A stretch of DNA of 41,826 bases from Bacteroidaceae bacterium (GCA_017650105.1 JAGCFO010000030.1:1-41826); one strand, 5' to 3'. Positions 28,167 through 37,217 are shown, counted from the stretch's first letter. Made by a program: numbers and translations. Notes: a model not told the origin generated them from the letters alone.

Positions 28167-28283
28167 ATGAAAGTAAGAGCATCATTAAAGAAACGTTCCG
28201 CAGATTGCAAGATTGTACGTCGTCATGGAACCTTATATGTTATCAACAAAAAGAATCCCAAAGAAAAACAGCGTCAGGGATAA
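28167..28283 (+). CDS. rpmJ: 50S ribosomal protein L36, zinc-free form
   Basis: A 38-residue protein found by translating the infA-rpsM gap. It runs from [19 protein letters not shown] to [10 protein letters not shown]. Zinc-type L36 has three cysteines and a histidine as ligands. Here only one cysteine (Cys14) is left, so zinc is not expected to bind. Confidence 0.96.
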   Translation: MKVRASLKKRSADCKIVRRHGTLYVINKKNPKEKQRQG

Positions 28284-28316
28284 TTTTTAGAAATCGTATT
28301 ATAATAAAATTAGTAT

Positions 28317-28697
28317 ATGGCTATTAGAATTGTCGGAGTTGACATTCCTCAGAATAAAAGAGGAGAAATTGCATTGACCTATATATTCGGTATCGGTCGT
28401 AGCAGCGCCAACAAGATCCTTAATAAAGCTGGCGTAGATAAAGACATTAAAGTAAAGGACTGGACGGATGATATGGCAGCTAGAGTCCGTGAGGTTATTG
28501 CCTCGGATTTCAAGGTTGAAGGTGACCTGCGTACAGAAATCCAGTTGAACATCAAACGACTGATGGACATCGGTTGCTATCGTGGCGTTCGTCATCGTCT
28601 TGGCCTACCTGTTCGTGGACAGAGCACGAAAAACAATGCTCGTACACGTAAGGGTCGCAAGAAAACTGTGGCAAACAAGAAGAAAGCTACGAAGTAA
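28317..28697 (+). CDS. rpsM: 30S ribosomal protein S13
   Basis: A 126-residue protein: [20 protein letters not shown] at the start, and [19 protein letters not shown] with a basic tail that reaches the P-site tRNA. Confidence 0.98.
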   Translation: MAIRIVGVDIPQNKRGEIALTYIFGIGRSSANKILNKAGVDKDIKVKDWTDDMAARVREVIASDFKVEGDLRTEIQLNIKRLMDIGCYRGVRHRLGLPVRGQSTKNNARTRKGRKKTVANKKKATK

Positions 28698-28726
28698 TTT
28701 TCATGCAAATTAAAATAAAATAAGAT

Positions 28727-29116
28727 ATGGCAAAAAAATCAGTCGTAACAAAAAAGAGAAATGTGAAGGTTGGCGCTATGGGACAACTTCATGTCCATTC
28801 GTCCTTCAATAACATTATTGTTGCACTTGCCAACGACGAAGGGCAAATTATAAGTTGGTCTTCGGCAGGCAAGATGGGCTTCCGCGGTTCCAAGAAGAAC
28901 ACGCCGTACGCAGCCCAAATGGCAGCAGAAGATTGTGCCAAGATAGCTTATGATCTTGGTTTGCGTAAGGTGAAGGCTTATGTAAAAGGCCCGGGCAACG
29001 GACGTGAGTCTGCTATCCGTGCTACTCATGGAGCCGGTATTGAGGTTGTCGAGATTATTGACGTAACTCCGTTGCCCCACAACGGTTGCCGTCCTCCAAA
29101 GAGAAGAAGAGTCTAA
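28727..29116 (+). CDS. rpsK: 30S ribosomal protein S11
   Basis: A 129-residue protein with [18 protein letters not shown] and the C-terminal [18 protein letters not shown], ending CRPPKRRRV. It forms part of the platform near the E site. Confidence 0.98.
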   Translation: MAKKSVVTKKRNVKVGAMGQLHVHSSFNNIIVALANDEGQIISWSSAGKMGFRGSKKNTPYAAQMAAEDCAKIAYDLGLRKVKAYVKGPGNGRESAIRATHGAGIEVVEIIDVTPLPHNGCRPPKRRRV

Positions 29117-29134
29117 CCTTAAAAGTAAAAGAAA

Positions 29135-29743
29135 ATGGCAAGATATACAGGTCCTAAGTCAAAAATTGCTCGTAAATTTGGCGAGCCCATTTTTGGAGCA
29201 GATAAAGTTCTTTCCAAGAAAAATTATGCTCCTGGACAGCATGGTAACAACAAGCGTCACAAGACCTCTGAGTATGGCGTGATGTTGGCAGAGAAGCAGA
29301 AGGCAAAGTACACTTATGGTGTTCTTGAACGTCAGTTCCGTAATCTGTTCAACAAGGCAGAGCGCTCAACTGGAATCACTGGTGTCGTATTGCTTCAATT
29401 GCTTGAAGGTCGTCTTGACAATGTTGTTTATCGTCTTGGCATCGCTCCTACACGTGCAGCTGCTCGTCAGCTCGTTAGCCACCGTCATATTGTGGTTAAT
29501 GGTAAAGTGGTAAATATTCCATCTTATGCAGTGAAGCCCGGCGATGTTGTTGGTGTACGCGAACGTTCAAAGTCCCTCGAGGTTGTTGAGAATAGTTTGG
29601 CTGGTTTCAACCATGCTAAATATTCATGGATTGAGTGGGACGAGGCACAGAAGGCTGGTAAGTTCATGAACGTTCCTGCACGTGAAGATATTCCTGAGAA
29701 TATCAAGGAACAGCTGATTGTCGAATTGTACTCTAAGAATTAA
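29135..29743 (+). CDS. rpsD: 30S ribosomal protein S4
   Basis: A 202-residue protein with an N-terminal basic domain ([20 protein letters not shown]) that has no zinc-finger cysteines. An S4 RNA-binding domain follows, containing [20 protein letters not shown] and [18 protein letters not shown]4 starts 16S assembly and represses the alpha operon in E. coli. Confidence 0.98.
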   Translation: MARYTGPKSKIARKFGEPIFGADKVLSKKNYAPGQHGNNKRHKTSEYGVMLAEKQKAKYTYGVLERQFRNLFNKAERSTGITGVVLLQLLEGRLDNVVYRLGIAPTRAAARQLVSHRHIVVNGKVVNIPSYAVKPGDVVGVRERSKSLEVVENSLAGFNHAKYSWIEWDEAQKAGKFMNVPAREDIPENIKEQLIVELYSKN

Positions 29744-29749
29744 AACCAA

Positions 29750-30742
29750 ATGGCGATATTAGCATTTCAAAAACCTGACAAAGTAATCATGTTGAAGTCG
29801 GATCAGAAATTCGGCAAGTTTGAATTTCGTCCGCTTGAGCCGGGCTTTGGTATTACCATCGGTAACGCCCTACGCCGTATCCTCCTTTCTTCTTTGGAGG
29901 GCTTCGCTATCAATACCATCAAGATTGATGGCGTTGAGCACGAATTCTCTACCGTACCGGGCGTCAAGGAAGATGTCACCAATATCATTCTCAATCTGAA
30001 GCAAGTGCGTTTCAAGCAGATTGTTGAAGATATAGAAACCGAAAAGGTGGCTATTAACGTTGAGAATACTACCGAATTCCGCGCTGGTGATATAGGTAAA
30101 CAGCTGAGTGGATTTGAAGTGTTAAATCCTGAATTGGTTATTTGCCACTTAGATGCTAAGGCAAAGATGCAGATCGAGATTTCAATCAATAAGGGACGTG
30201 GATATGTTCCTTCTGATGAGAATCGTGTGTTCTGCACTGAGGTTAATACAATTCCAATCGACTCTATTTACACCCCGATTCGTAATGTCAAGTATTTCAT
30301 CGAGCCTTTCCGCGTTGAGCAGAAGACCGACTATGATAAGCTCGTGCTTGAGATTACAACCGATGGTTCCATACACCCGAAGGATGCCCTGAAAGAGGCT
30401 GCCAAGATTCTCATCTATCACTTCATGCTCTTCTCTGATGAGAAGATTACGCTCGAGACGAATGACTTCGATCGTAACGAAGAGTTTGATGAGGAAGTGC
30501 TCCACATGCGCCAGCTCCTGAAACAGAAGCTTGTTGATATGAACCTCTCCGTACGTGCCCTCAACTGCCTGAAGGCTGCTGACGTTGAGACTCTCGGCGA
30601 CTTGGTGCAGTACAACAAGACAGACCTTTTGAAGTTCCGCAACTTTGGTAAGAAATCGCTCACGGAGCTTGATGATTTGCTCGAGAGTCTGAATCTTTCG
30701 TTTGGAACAGATATTTCTAAGTATAAACTTGATCAAGATTAA
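29750..30742 (+). CDS. rpoA: DNA-directed RNA polymerase alpha subunit
   Basis: A 330-residue protein. The N-terminal dimerisation domain has [20 protein letters not shown] and [17 protein letters not shown] short linker leads to the C-terminal domain with [24 protein letters not shown] sequence and [16 protein letters not shown], which binds UP elements and activators. It lies between rpsD and rplQ as in most bacteria. Confidence 0.99.
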   Translation: MAILAFQKPDKVIMLKSDQKFGKFEFRPLEPGFGITIGNALRRILLSSLEGFAINTIKIDGVEHEFSTVPGVKEDVTNIILNLKQVRFKQIVEDIETEKVAINVENTTEFRAGDIGKQLSGFEVLNPELVICHLDAKAKMQIEISINKGRGYVPSDENRVFCTEVNTIPIDSIYTPIRNVKYFIEPFRVEQKTDYDKLVLEITTDGSIHPKDALKEAAKILIYHFMLFSDEKITLETNDFDRNEEFDEEVLHMRQLLKQKLVDMNLSVRALNCLKAADVETLGDLVQYNKTDLLKFRNFGKKSLTELDDLLESLNLSFGTDISKYKLDQD

Positions 30743-30747
30743 ATCAA

Positions 30748-31239
30748 ATGAGACATAACAGAAAACTCAATCACCTGAGTCGTACTGCATCCCACAGAGA
30801 AGCTATGATGGCTAATATGGCCTGCTCTCTGATCAAGCACAAAAGAATCACTACGACTCTCCCCAAGGCAAAGGCGTTGAAGAAATACGTCGAGCCCCTC
30901 ATCACAAAGGCAAAGAATGATACGACAAACAGCCGTCGCGTTGTTTTCAGCTATCTTAAGGACAAAACAGCCGTTACCGAGCTCTTCAAGGAGATTAGTG
31001 TAAAGGTTGGTGATCGTCCCGGAGGTTACACCCGTATCATTAAGTTAGGAAACCGTAAGGATGACGCTGCTCCTATCGCTTTCATTGAACTCGTTGACTA
31101 CGATGAGAATATGGCAAAGACAGCCAAGAAGGCTACACGCACTCGCCGTTCAAAGAAAGCTGCTCCCAAGGCTGACGCTGCTGTTGAAGCACCTGCTGCT
31201 GAGGAAACTGCTCCCGCTGAGGAGGCAAAAGCTGAGTAA
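30748..31239 (+). CDS. rplQ: 50S ribosomal protein L17 with acidic Ala/Glu tail
   Basis: A 163-residue protein. The L17 core is complete: [20 protein letters not shown], then [20 protein letters not shown]. It is longer than the E. coli protein because of a low-complexity tail of about 45 residues, first Lys/Arg-rich and then Ala, Pro and Glu-rich. Such tails are common in this phylum. It is the last gene of the array. Confidence 0.98.
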   Translation: MRHNRKLNHLSRTASHREAMMANMACSLIKHKRITTTLPKAKALKKYVEPLITKAKNDTTNSRRVVFSYLKDKTAVTELFKEISVKVGDRPGGYTRIIKLGNRKDDAAPIAFIELVDYDENMAKTAKKATRTRRSKKAAPKADAAVEAPAAEETAPAEEAKAE

Positions 31240-31262
31240 TTATAGCTATATACTAATTATAG

Positions 31263-31297
31263 GACAGGCGCACAGTGATGTGCGCTTGTCTTTTTTT
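31263..31297 (+). terminator. Intrinsic terminator of the ribosomal-protein operon
   Basis: GACAGGCGCAC (31263-31273) pairs with GTGCGCTTGTC (31280-31290), 11 bp with one G-U pair, followed by seven T (31291-31297). It starts 24 nt after rplQ. The rest of the gap to 31455 holds nothing recognisable. Confidence 0.92.
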
Positions 31298-31454
31298 CTG
31301 CCTCACGCGTCGATGCTTCTTGTTTATTGTTTGCTACATCTCTCATCGGGGAGCATAATCCAGAAAGAGGGTTAGCCCTTTTTTCACATTTGAAGTTCAT
31401 AGAATGTTGCTGGTTCGTATTTGAATACAAGCTGCGAATTAATCATTATTGGGT

Positions 31455-31486
31455 ATTGCAAACGTGAGATGTCTTTATTACTTTTG
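31455..31486 (+). promoter_or_regulatory. Bacteroides-type promoter for the DUF4491 gene
   Basis: ATTG (31455-31458), a 20-nt spacer and TACTTTTG (31479-31486) fit the -33/-7 pattern. The start codon lies 21 nt further on. Confidence 0.6.
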
Positions 31487-31507
31487 CAATCGATTTTATT
31501 CTAAGCT

Positions 31508-31801
31508 ATGACGGTTAATTTTCAAGGAGTTATTCTCGGGCTTGCTGCCTTTTTGTGTATAGGGATTTGGCATCCAATCGTTATCAAAGCAGAGTATTAT
31601 TTCGGGACGAAAATATGGTGGGCATTTCTTCTCGTGGGTGTCGCAGGCATTTGTGGCTCGCTTTTGGTTAGAAATACCTATGTATCAGTCTTTCTCGGAA
31701 TTTTTGCTTTCTCTGCCCTTTGGGGTATACACGAACTTTTCCAGCAGAAGAAAAGAGTGGAGAGGGGCTGGTTTCCTCGCAATCCAAAACGGAAGAAATA
31801 A
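31508..31801 (+). CDS. DUF4491 small membrane protein
   Basis: A 97-residue inner-membrane protein with three hydrophobic helices (about residues 6-26, 36-53 and 57-75) and a basic cytosolic tail. It matches the DUF4491 pattern known from Bacteroidota: an early GIWHPIVIKAEYYFGTKIWW and a central GSLLVRNTYVSVFLGI. The function of the family is not known. It has its own promoter and converges on the lipoprotein gene at 31965-32543. Confidence 0.82.
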   Translation: MTVNFQGVILGLAAFLCIGIWHPIVIKAEYYFGTKIWWAFLLVGVAGICGSLLVRNTYVSVFLGIFAFSALWGIHELFQQKKRVERGWFPRNPKRKK

Positions 31802-31846
31802 ACGCAGAGTCTTTCGGTACTGAAAGGGCAGCTTTCTCTTCTAATG

Positions 31847-31870
31847 TAGCTGAGAAGGGCTACTCAGCTA
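31847..31870. terminator. Hairpin between convergent genes
   Basis: TAGCTGAG (31847-31854) and CTCAGCTA (31863-31870) form a perfect 8-bp stem between the DUF4491 gene and the lipoprotein gene. A smaller stem CTTTC/GAAAG precedes it (31811-31826). No strong T-run follows, so a role as shared terminator is only likely. Confidence 0.45.
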
Positions 31871-31964
31871 TAAATTTCCCAGGTTGAAAGCGAATAGCCT
31901 TCTATCTCAAATTCTTGAAGGGGAAAGTTCCCTGAAGTGAAGTCAGTCCTTATAGCGTTTTGCC

Positions 31965-32543
31965 TTAGGGAATCTCCGGTACATATTCCGGAACCGATGC
32001 GGCATCTGCCAGACGCTCTTCGGTGAATTCATAAGCCTCAGGATCGAAGCAAAGATTGTCCTGCACGGGCTGCGAATAATCAAACAGAGGAGAAAACTTC
32101 CTTTTCGGGGAATCAGTTTTCGATTTTGATTCAGCCTCTGCCGGAGAGAGCAAGTTGTCAATCTTCCAAAGCCCGTCTTCCAGAGCTACGATAAACGTGC
32201 CTCCCATAGGCCATTCGCCCTGATTCCAAGCGACGGAATAGACGTAATCGCTCTCCGGGCTCTTGATAATCAAGGGGATAGAATCGGGGCGATACTCATC
32301 CTGCGTGAAAAAAATCACATCCCAGTCGGCCTGATAGTAGCTATAAGCGGCAAAGCGCCGAGTGACGTACGCGTTTCTGTCGGCAGGCTCTTTCATCTGG
32401 TAAAGAGCCTTGAACGGGTCAACAGGCGTGTTTTGAGCAGAGCGGAGAAGGGCATCCTTCTTAGCTTCTGGCTTGCAGCTGCAGAAAGAGGCAGTCATGC
32501 ACGCAAGGAGCAGAAAAAGAGCGATGTGGAGAGTTTTTTTCAT
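31965..32543 (-). CDS. Lipoprotein of unknown function
   Basis: A 192-residue protein starting MKKTLHIALFLLLACMTASF and carrying a lipobox-like SFCSC, so it is probably an envelope lipoprotein. The mature part begins with a helical stretch (DPFKALYQMKEPADRNAYVTRRF). It then alternates strands, including DVIFFTQDEYRPDSI and a late GTFIVALEDGLWKIDNL. That layout recalls secreted NTF2-like or DUF3828-like proteins, but no family can be named. A longer in-frame start upstream would run through the AT-rich element and the promoter at 32586-32593, so it was rejected. Confidence 0.82.
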   Translation of the reverse strand: MKKTLHIALFLLLACMTASFCSCKPEAKKDALLRSAQNTPVDPFKALYQMKEPADRNAYVTRRFAAYSYYQADWDVIFFTQDEYRPDSIPLIIKSPESDYVYSVAWNQGEWPMGGTFIVALEDGLWKIDNLLSPAEAESKSKTDSPKRKFSPLFDYSQPVQDNLCFDPEAYEFTEERLADAASVPEYVPEIP

Positions 32544-32585
32544 GACAGTATGGTAGGTTTTTTGTTCATTTCTGTTTGGATATTG

Positions 32586-32593
32586 CAAAGATA
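32586..32593 (-). promoter_or_regulatory. Bacteroides-type -7 box for the lipoprotein gene
   Basis: On the minus strand TATCTTTG matches the -7 consensus, 43 nt upstream of the lipoprotein start. The -33 position falls in the AT-rich element and has no clear TTTG. Confidence 0.5.
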
Positions 32594-32596
32594 GTC

Positions 32597-32690
32597 TTTC
32601 TTCCCGAAAATATGAAGAAGGGAAAAAAATTTTTTCTTTCTTCATAAAAAATTTTCCCTTCTTCATATTGCGCGTTTCCTTCTCCATAAT
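32597..32690 (-). repeat. AT-rich upstream element, copy C, with an internal inverted repeat
   Basis: The minus-strand core ATGAAGAAGGGAAAA plus T-run starts at 32666, 123 nt before the lipoprotein start. The preceding part reads as MEKETRNMKKGKFF from 32687. ATATGAAGAAGGGAAAA also occurs on the plus strand at 32610-32626, so it forms 17-bp perfect arms with 32652-32668. The element fills the spacer between the divergent lipoprotein and ATPase promoters. Confidence 0.72.
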
Positions 32691-32738
32691 CACATTCAAG
32701 AAAGAGCCGACATTGAAGAGTTTCGCTTTCTCCCGACA

Positions 32739-32757
32739 TTTGCAACCCAGTTGCAAA
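32739..32757 (+). promoter_or_regulatory. Perfect palindrome, probable operator of the metal ATPase gene
   Basis: TTTGCAAC-CCA-GTTGCAAA has two perfect 8-bp arms. It covers the -33 position of the ATPase promoter, where a bound repressor would block RNA polymerase. The dyad form and the metal-transport gene downstream suggest a metal-responsive regulator (Fur family or similar). The regulator gene is not in the window. Confidence 0.6.
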
Positions 32758-32767
32758 GAAAGCTCCT

Positions 32768-32775
32768 TACCTTTG
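32768..32775 (+). promoter_or_regulatory. Bacteroides-type -7 box for the metal ATPase gene
   Basis: TACCTTTG matches TAnnTTTG and ends 28 nt before the ATG. The -33 position lies inside the palindrome at 32739-32757, which contains TTTG at 32739-32742. Confidence 0.6.
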
Positions 32776-32803
32776 CAGCGAAAATCAATAAAAAACCGCC
32801 ATT

Positions 32804-34810
32804 ATGAAGCAAGAAAACCATCATCAGTCAGAATGTGCATGCGACAAACATGCTCATCATCAGGAACATAACCACTCGCATCATTCTTACGACTCCCATT
32901 CTTCGCACGAGCATCATCATGAAGAGGGGGGCATTCGCGAGAGCATCGTCAAGATAGTAGTCGGAGCTGTGCTTTTGGCAGCGGCTGTCGTGATTGAGAA
33001 AACGTGCAACCTGCCTACTTGGGCGCTGCTGCTGGTGTATCTTGTCCCTTACCTCATCGTGGGATTCGACACGCTGCGCGAGGCTGCCGAAGGGATTGCC
33101 AAAGGAGAAGTTTTCGACGAGAACTTCCTGATGTCTGTTGCCACTATCGGTGCTTTGGGAATTGGCTTCTTGCCCGGCGCTGAAGCACAGTTCCCTGAAG
33201 CTGTGTTCGTTATGCTCTTCTTCCAAGTAGGAGAGCTGTTTGAAAACATTGCCGAAGGGCGCAGCAGGAAGTCGATTTCGCAGCTGATGGAAATTCGCCC
33301 TGATACGGCTCACGTCGAACGTCGGGGAGAGGTGCTGACTGTCGATCCGAATGAAGTTGAAGTAGGAGAGACGGTTGTCGTGAAGCCGGGCGAGAGAATA
33401 CCCTTGGATGGCATCGTTGTGGAAGGCGACTCAAGCCTTAATACCGTAGCGCTGACGGGAGAGAGCATGCCTCGCTCCGTTCATGAGGGCGACGACATTG
33501 TTTCGGGCTGCGTGAATTTAACAGGTTTGCTGCGCGTGAAGGTTACGAAGGTGTTTGGCGAGTCAACTGCCTCGAAAGTGCTTGAGCTGGTAGAGCATGC
33601 TAGCGACAACAAATCGCGGAGCGAGAGTTTCATCACTCGTTTTGCGCGCGTCTATACCCCCATTGTTGTCTACTCAGCGCTTGCGCTTGCTTTCATTCCT
33701 CCATTTTTCAGCAGCCTGAGCTATCTGGATGCTTTACCCACGTGGCTCTATCGGGCACTTACTTTCCTTGTTGTGTCTTGTCCCTGCGCCTTAGTTATCT
33801 CCGTCCCGCTCACATTCTTTGGGGGCATAGGAGGAGCTTCAAGGAAGGGCGTGCTGGTAAAAGGTTCTAATTATCTGGAGGCCCTCTCCCGGATGGGCAT
33901 TGCTGTCTTTGACAAGACGGGGACTCTCACAAAAGGAGTCTTCGCTGTCAGCCTCGTTCATCCGCAGGAACTCACAGAAACGGAGCTTCTCCATATGGCA
34001 GCACACGTTGAGCGCTACAGCAATCATCCTATTGCCATTTCGCTGCGCGACGCATATCCCGAAGAGGACGACGGATGTGTTGTGGAGCAGGTTGAGGAAA
34101 TCCCCGGGCAGGGAGTGAAAGCGCGCGTAAACGGGAAGGAAGTGTGCGTCGGAAACGGCAAACTGATGGATTCCATAGGAGCAGATTGGCACGAGTGTCA
34201 CGATTCTGCAGGAGGAACTACTTGTCATGTTGCTATTGAAGGAGCATATGTGGGGCACATCCACATAGCCGATCATGTGAAGGAAGACGCGCAGCAGGCT
34301 GTCAAAGAACTGAAATCTCTGGGAGTTGAGCATACCGTAATGCTTACGGGAGACCATCGTGATGTGGGAGAGAGCGTCGCTGCCCTTCTGGGAATAGATG
34401 AGGTTCATGCCGAACTGCTGCCTGCCGACAAAGTAGCACAGGTTGAGAGGCTGATGAGCGAGAAAGATTCACACCATACGTTGGCGTTTGTAGGCGATGG
34501 CATCAACGATGCTCCCGTTTTGGCACGTGCTGACGTAGGCATAGCGATGGGAGGCTTGGGCTCCGATGCGGCAATAGAAGCTGCCGATGTGGTATTGATG
34601 GACGATCACCCGTCGAAACTTCCTCTTGCCATCCGTGTGGCAAAACGCACGATGCGCATAGCAAACGAGAACGTGTGGCTCTCAATCGGCATCAAGGTGT
34701 TGGTGCTTTTGCTTGCAGCCTTCGGGCTTGCCGGCATGTGGATGGCTGTGTTTGCCGACGTGGGAGTTTGCGTGCTTGCTGTGCTCAATGCGATGCGGGC
34801 TATGAAGTAG
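32804..34810 (+). CDS. P1B-type heavy-metal (Zn/Cd/Pb) exporting ATPase with His-rich N-terminus
   Basis: A 668-residue inner-membrane pump. Family marks are the CPC metal motif (326-328), TGES in the actuator domain, the phosphorylated Asp370 in FDKTGTLTKG, the HP motif in YSNHPIAIS, and GDGIND (564-569). The last membrane helix has Asp652 in FADVG, 21 residues after Lys631; this Lys/Asp pair marks the P1B-2 group that exports Zn, Cd and Pb. The usual N-terminal CxxC domain is replaced by residues 1-41, with 14 His and a CAC. The specific metal is inferred from the group. The gene stands alone and follows a promoter with a palindromic operator. Confidence 0.95.
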   Translation: MKQENHHQSECACDKHAHHQEHNHSHHSYDSHSSHEHHHEEGGIRESIVKIVVGAVLLAAAVVIEKTCNLPTWALLLVYLVPYLIVGFDTLREAAEGIAKGEVFDENFLMSVATIGALGIGFLPGAEAQFPEAVFVMLFFQVGELFENIAEGRSRKSISQLMEIRPDTAHVERRGEVLTVDPNEVEVGETVVVKPGERIPLDGIVVEGDSSLNTVALTGESMPRSVHEGDDIVSGCVNLTGLLRVKVTKVFGESTASKVLELVEHASDNKSRSESFITRFARVYTPIVVYSALALAFIPPFFSSLSYLDALPTWLYRALTFLVVSCPCALVISVPLTFFGGIGGASRKGVLVKGSNYLEALSRMGIAVFDKTGTLTKGVFAVSLVHPQELTETELLHMAAHVERYSNHPIAISLRDAYPEEDDGCVVEQVEEIPGQGVKARVNGKEVCVGNGKLMDSIGADWHECHDSAGGTTCHVAIEGAYVGHIHIADHVKEDAQQAVKELKSLGVEHTVMLTGDHRDVGESVAALLGIDEVHAELLPADKVAQVERLMSEKDSHHTLAFVGDGINDAPVLARADVGIAMGGLGSDAAIEAADVVLMDDHPSKLPLAIRVAKRTMRIANENVWLSIGIKVLVLLLAAFGLAGMWMAVFADVGVCVLAVLNAMRAMK

Positions 34811-34959
34811 GAGCAAATCGTGGTGCTCCCTCGGAAACGGTTCCCGTCGTTTGATGATATCGGTGAAAGCCAAACGCCTCTCGCATAGACGAGTGCATAA
34901 ATAATGAATAAGGAGAGAAAAAAGTAATACTGACATTTCCGTTTGTCGAGAAAAAGTAT

Positions 34960-34967
34960 TATTTTTG
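34960..34967 (+). promoter_or_regulatory. Bacteroides-type -7 box for the six-hairpin protein gene
   Basis: TATTTTTG matches TAnnTTTG, 70 nt upstream of the ATG at 35038. A well-spaced -33 element is not clear. No terminator is evident between the ATPase gene and this box. Confidence 0.5.
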
Positions 34968-35037
34968 CCCAATAAAGAAGAGAACGCAGAGCGAGAGTTT
35001 TCTGCGGGCAGATTAATTCCTTTAGTAACGTGATATC

Positions 35038-37080
35038 ATGAAACGATTTTATCTACTGACCTTAGTGCTTGTCGGCAGTCTTTTGTCGGGTTTGGGGCAA
35101 CAGCGCTGGCAGCTTGCGCCCGAAGGAAATGGCATCTTGTTGCAGAACGAAACGGGATATCTCCCTTATAGTGACCACATTGAGATGAGCGGAGAGCAGA
35201 TGGCTGTCGTCCTTCGCTGGGGCGTAACGAAGGAAGGAGCCTTCAACGAAGAACGTTCGCTGGTGTTTCCTATGCTGCGTACTATTCCCAACAATACCCA
35301 CGCCAGCCTGATGCACCGAGTGGGCGTTGACATCCCTTCGCTGATAAGCGTGAACGGACAATCGCTGTCGGGAGAGCAGGTTCAGCAAGTAGAGATTAAC
35401 GGATGGGTGGATGTCAGCAGCACCTTTACTATAGGAACTCCGAACATAGGCTTGGGAGGAAGCGTGGGCAAAACGCCTGCCTTGAAGCTACATCGCGTCA
35501 TCTTCCCCTCGATGGACAAACCCCTTATGGCTGAAAGCTATACGCTGACAAACCTCTCGCAAAGACAGCAAATCGTGTATGTTCCCTCCTTCAACCAGGA
35601 GTTTGTCACGCTCCCCGAGCGGGGCGTAGAGGGCTCCTATGTCATTTCCTCCTCGACAACGGATAGTGGAACCTTCATCCTGCAGCCCGGAGACTCACTC
35701 GCTTTCGGGGCTGTCTTCCAGGCATTCAGAAAAGGAGAAAAGCCGCTGATAGTGGATGTTGAGAAGGAAAAGAGTGTCCGTCGAGCCTTCGTAGAGGAGA
35801 TGGATGGCAGCCTGGTGCTGGAAACTCCCGATGAGGTTATCAACCGAGAGTTCCGTTTCGCCAAGATTCGTGCTTCGGAAAGCATCTTTAAGACAAGCGG
35901 AGGCTATATGCACGCTCCGGGAGGAGAATCTTACTATGCAGCCATCTGGGCAAACGATCAGGCCGAGTATGTGAATCCCTTCTTCCCCTTCACAGGCTAC
36001 GAGAAGGGCAACGCTTCGGCACTCAACTCCTATCTTCATTTTGCGCGATTCATGAACGACGACTATAATCCTATCCCAAGTTCCATCATCGCCGAAGGAA
36101 AAGACATCTGGAACGGAGCGGGCGATAGGGGCGATGCCGCAATGATAGCGCACGGGGCTTGTCGCTACATTATGGAGAGAGGAGACAGGGGAGAAGCAGC
36201 TCAGCTGTGGCCCCTCGTCAAGTGGTGTCTGGAGTATTGTCGCCTGCATCTGAATGAGGCAGGAGTAGTGAAGTCCGACTGTGATGAACTGGAAGGGCGC
36301 TTCCCTGCAGGCGAAGCCAATCTCTGCACATCCACCCTTTACTACGACGCGCTTCGCTCCGCATCCTTGCTTGCTGCAGAGCTGGGCGAGGGAAAAGAGG
36401 TGCAGAAAAGCTATGCGCGTCAGGCAGATGCTCTGGCTGTTGCTATCGAGAACTTTTTTGGAGCAGACATGAAGGGATTCCACACCTATCGTTACTACGA
36501 AGGCAACGAGAAGCTCCGCTCGTGGATTTGCATGCCGCTAATCGTAGGCATCGAAAACAGAGCTGAGGGCACCATCGCTGCTCTCACGTCGCCCGCTTTG
36601 ATGACAGACGACGGACTTCTGACAGAAGAGGGTAGCGAGACGTTCTGGGATCGTTCCACCTTGTATTCCCTGCGCGGCATCTACATTGCAGGCGACACCG
36701 AGCGCGCAAACAGCTTTATGCATCACTATTCCACTCAGCGGCTCTTGGGCACCCACGTGCCTTATCCTATCGAAGCATGGCCAGAAGGCTCTCAGAGGCA
36801 TCTTTCTGCCGAAAGCGGGCTCTACTGCCGGGCAATCATAGAAGGAATGTTCGGTTTGCGCCCCACAGGCTTGCGCTCGTTTACCGTTTCTCCGCGTATG
36901 GCAGAAGGGTGGGAAACGATGGCGCTGCGTCACGTGAAGGCATTCGGTTCCGATTTCGACATCGATGTGGTTCGGAAAGGCTCCTCGCTCAAGGTGACCG
37001 TTCTCAACCACTCGACAGGAAAGAAGCAGACGCGCTCGATGAAGGTTGCGTCGACGGAGAACCTCTCCTTCAAGCTTTGA
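35038..37080 (+). CDS. Secreted six-hairpin glycosidase-like protein
   Basis: A 680-residue protein with a cleavable signal peptide (about residues 1-20, ending GLG-QQ) and no lipobox. Residues about 20-270 look like a beta-sandwich. From about 290 on there are helical hairpins typical of (alpha/alpha)6-barrel glycosidases. Acidic motifs that could be catalytic include IWANDQAEY, NGAGDRGDAAM, KSDCDELEGRFP and FWDRSTLYSLRG. The C-terminal FGLRPTGLRSFTVSPRMAEGW segment is a beta domain as found in rhamnosidase-like enzymes. A CAZy family cannot be assigned with certainty. The GH110-like gene follows after 192 nt, so the two may act on the same glycan. Confidence 0.75.
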   Translation: MKRFYLLTLVLVGSLLSGLGQQRWQLAPEGNGILLQNETGYLPYSDHIEMSGEQMAVVLRWGVTKEGAFNEERSLVFPMLRTIPNNTHASLMHRVGVDIPSLISVNGQSLSGEQVQQVEINGWVDVSSTFTIGTPNIGLGGSVGKTPALKLHRVIFPSMDKPLMAESYTLTNLSQRQQIVYVPSFNQEFVTLPERGVEGSYVISSSTTDSGTFILQPGDSLAFGAVFQAFRKGEKPLIVDVEKEKSVRRAFVEEMDGSLVLETPDEVINREFRFAKIRASESIFKTSGGYMHAPGGESYYAAIWANDQAEYVNPFFPFTGYEKGNASALNSYLHFARFMNDDYNPIPSSIIAEGKDIWNGAGDRGDAAMIAHGACRYIMERGDRGEAAQLWPLVKWCLEYCRLHLNEAGVVKSDCDELEGRFPAGEANLCTSTLYYDALRSASLLAAELGEGKEVQKSYARQADALAVAIENFFGADMKGFHTYRYYEGNEKLRSWICMPLIVGIENRAEGTIAALTSPALMTDDGLLTEEGSETFWDRSTLYSLRGIYIAGDTERANSFMHHYSTQRLLGTHVPYPIEAWPEGSQRHLSAESGLYCRAIIEGMFGLRPTGLRSFTVSPRMAEGWETMALRHVKAFGSDFDIDVVRKGSSLKVTVLNHSTGKKQTRSMKVASTENLSFKL

Positions 37081-37136
37081 ACCGACTCTCGTTTCTGATG
37101 ATTTTCCCTTTCAGAGCGATGCCAGGAGTAGAGCGG

Positions 37137-37217
37137 AATATGAAGAAAGAATCTCGCGATATGAAGAAGGGAAAAAATTTTTTGAAGAAAGAAAAAAAAT
37201 TTTTGCTCAATAAATAA
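37137..37217 (+). repeat. AT-rich upstream element, copy B, reading as a 25-codon micro-ORF
   Basis: The core ATGAAGAAGGGAAAA plus T-run starts at 37161, 112 nt before the GH110 start and co-directional with it. The frame 37140-37217 encodes 25 residues beginning MKKESRDMKKGKNFL. A near-consensus -7 box, TACCTTTA (37236-37243), lies 75 nt after the core start. Confidence 0.7.

Noticed and set aside
32544..32756. 71-codon N-terminal extension of the unknown lipoprotein
   Set aside because: It would place the signal peptide and lipobox in the interior and run through the promoter box and the AT-rich element.
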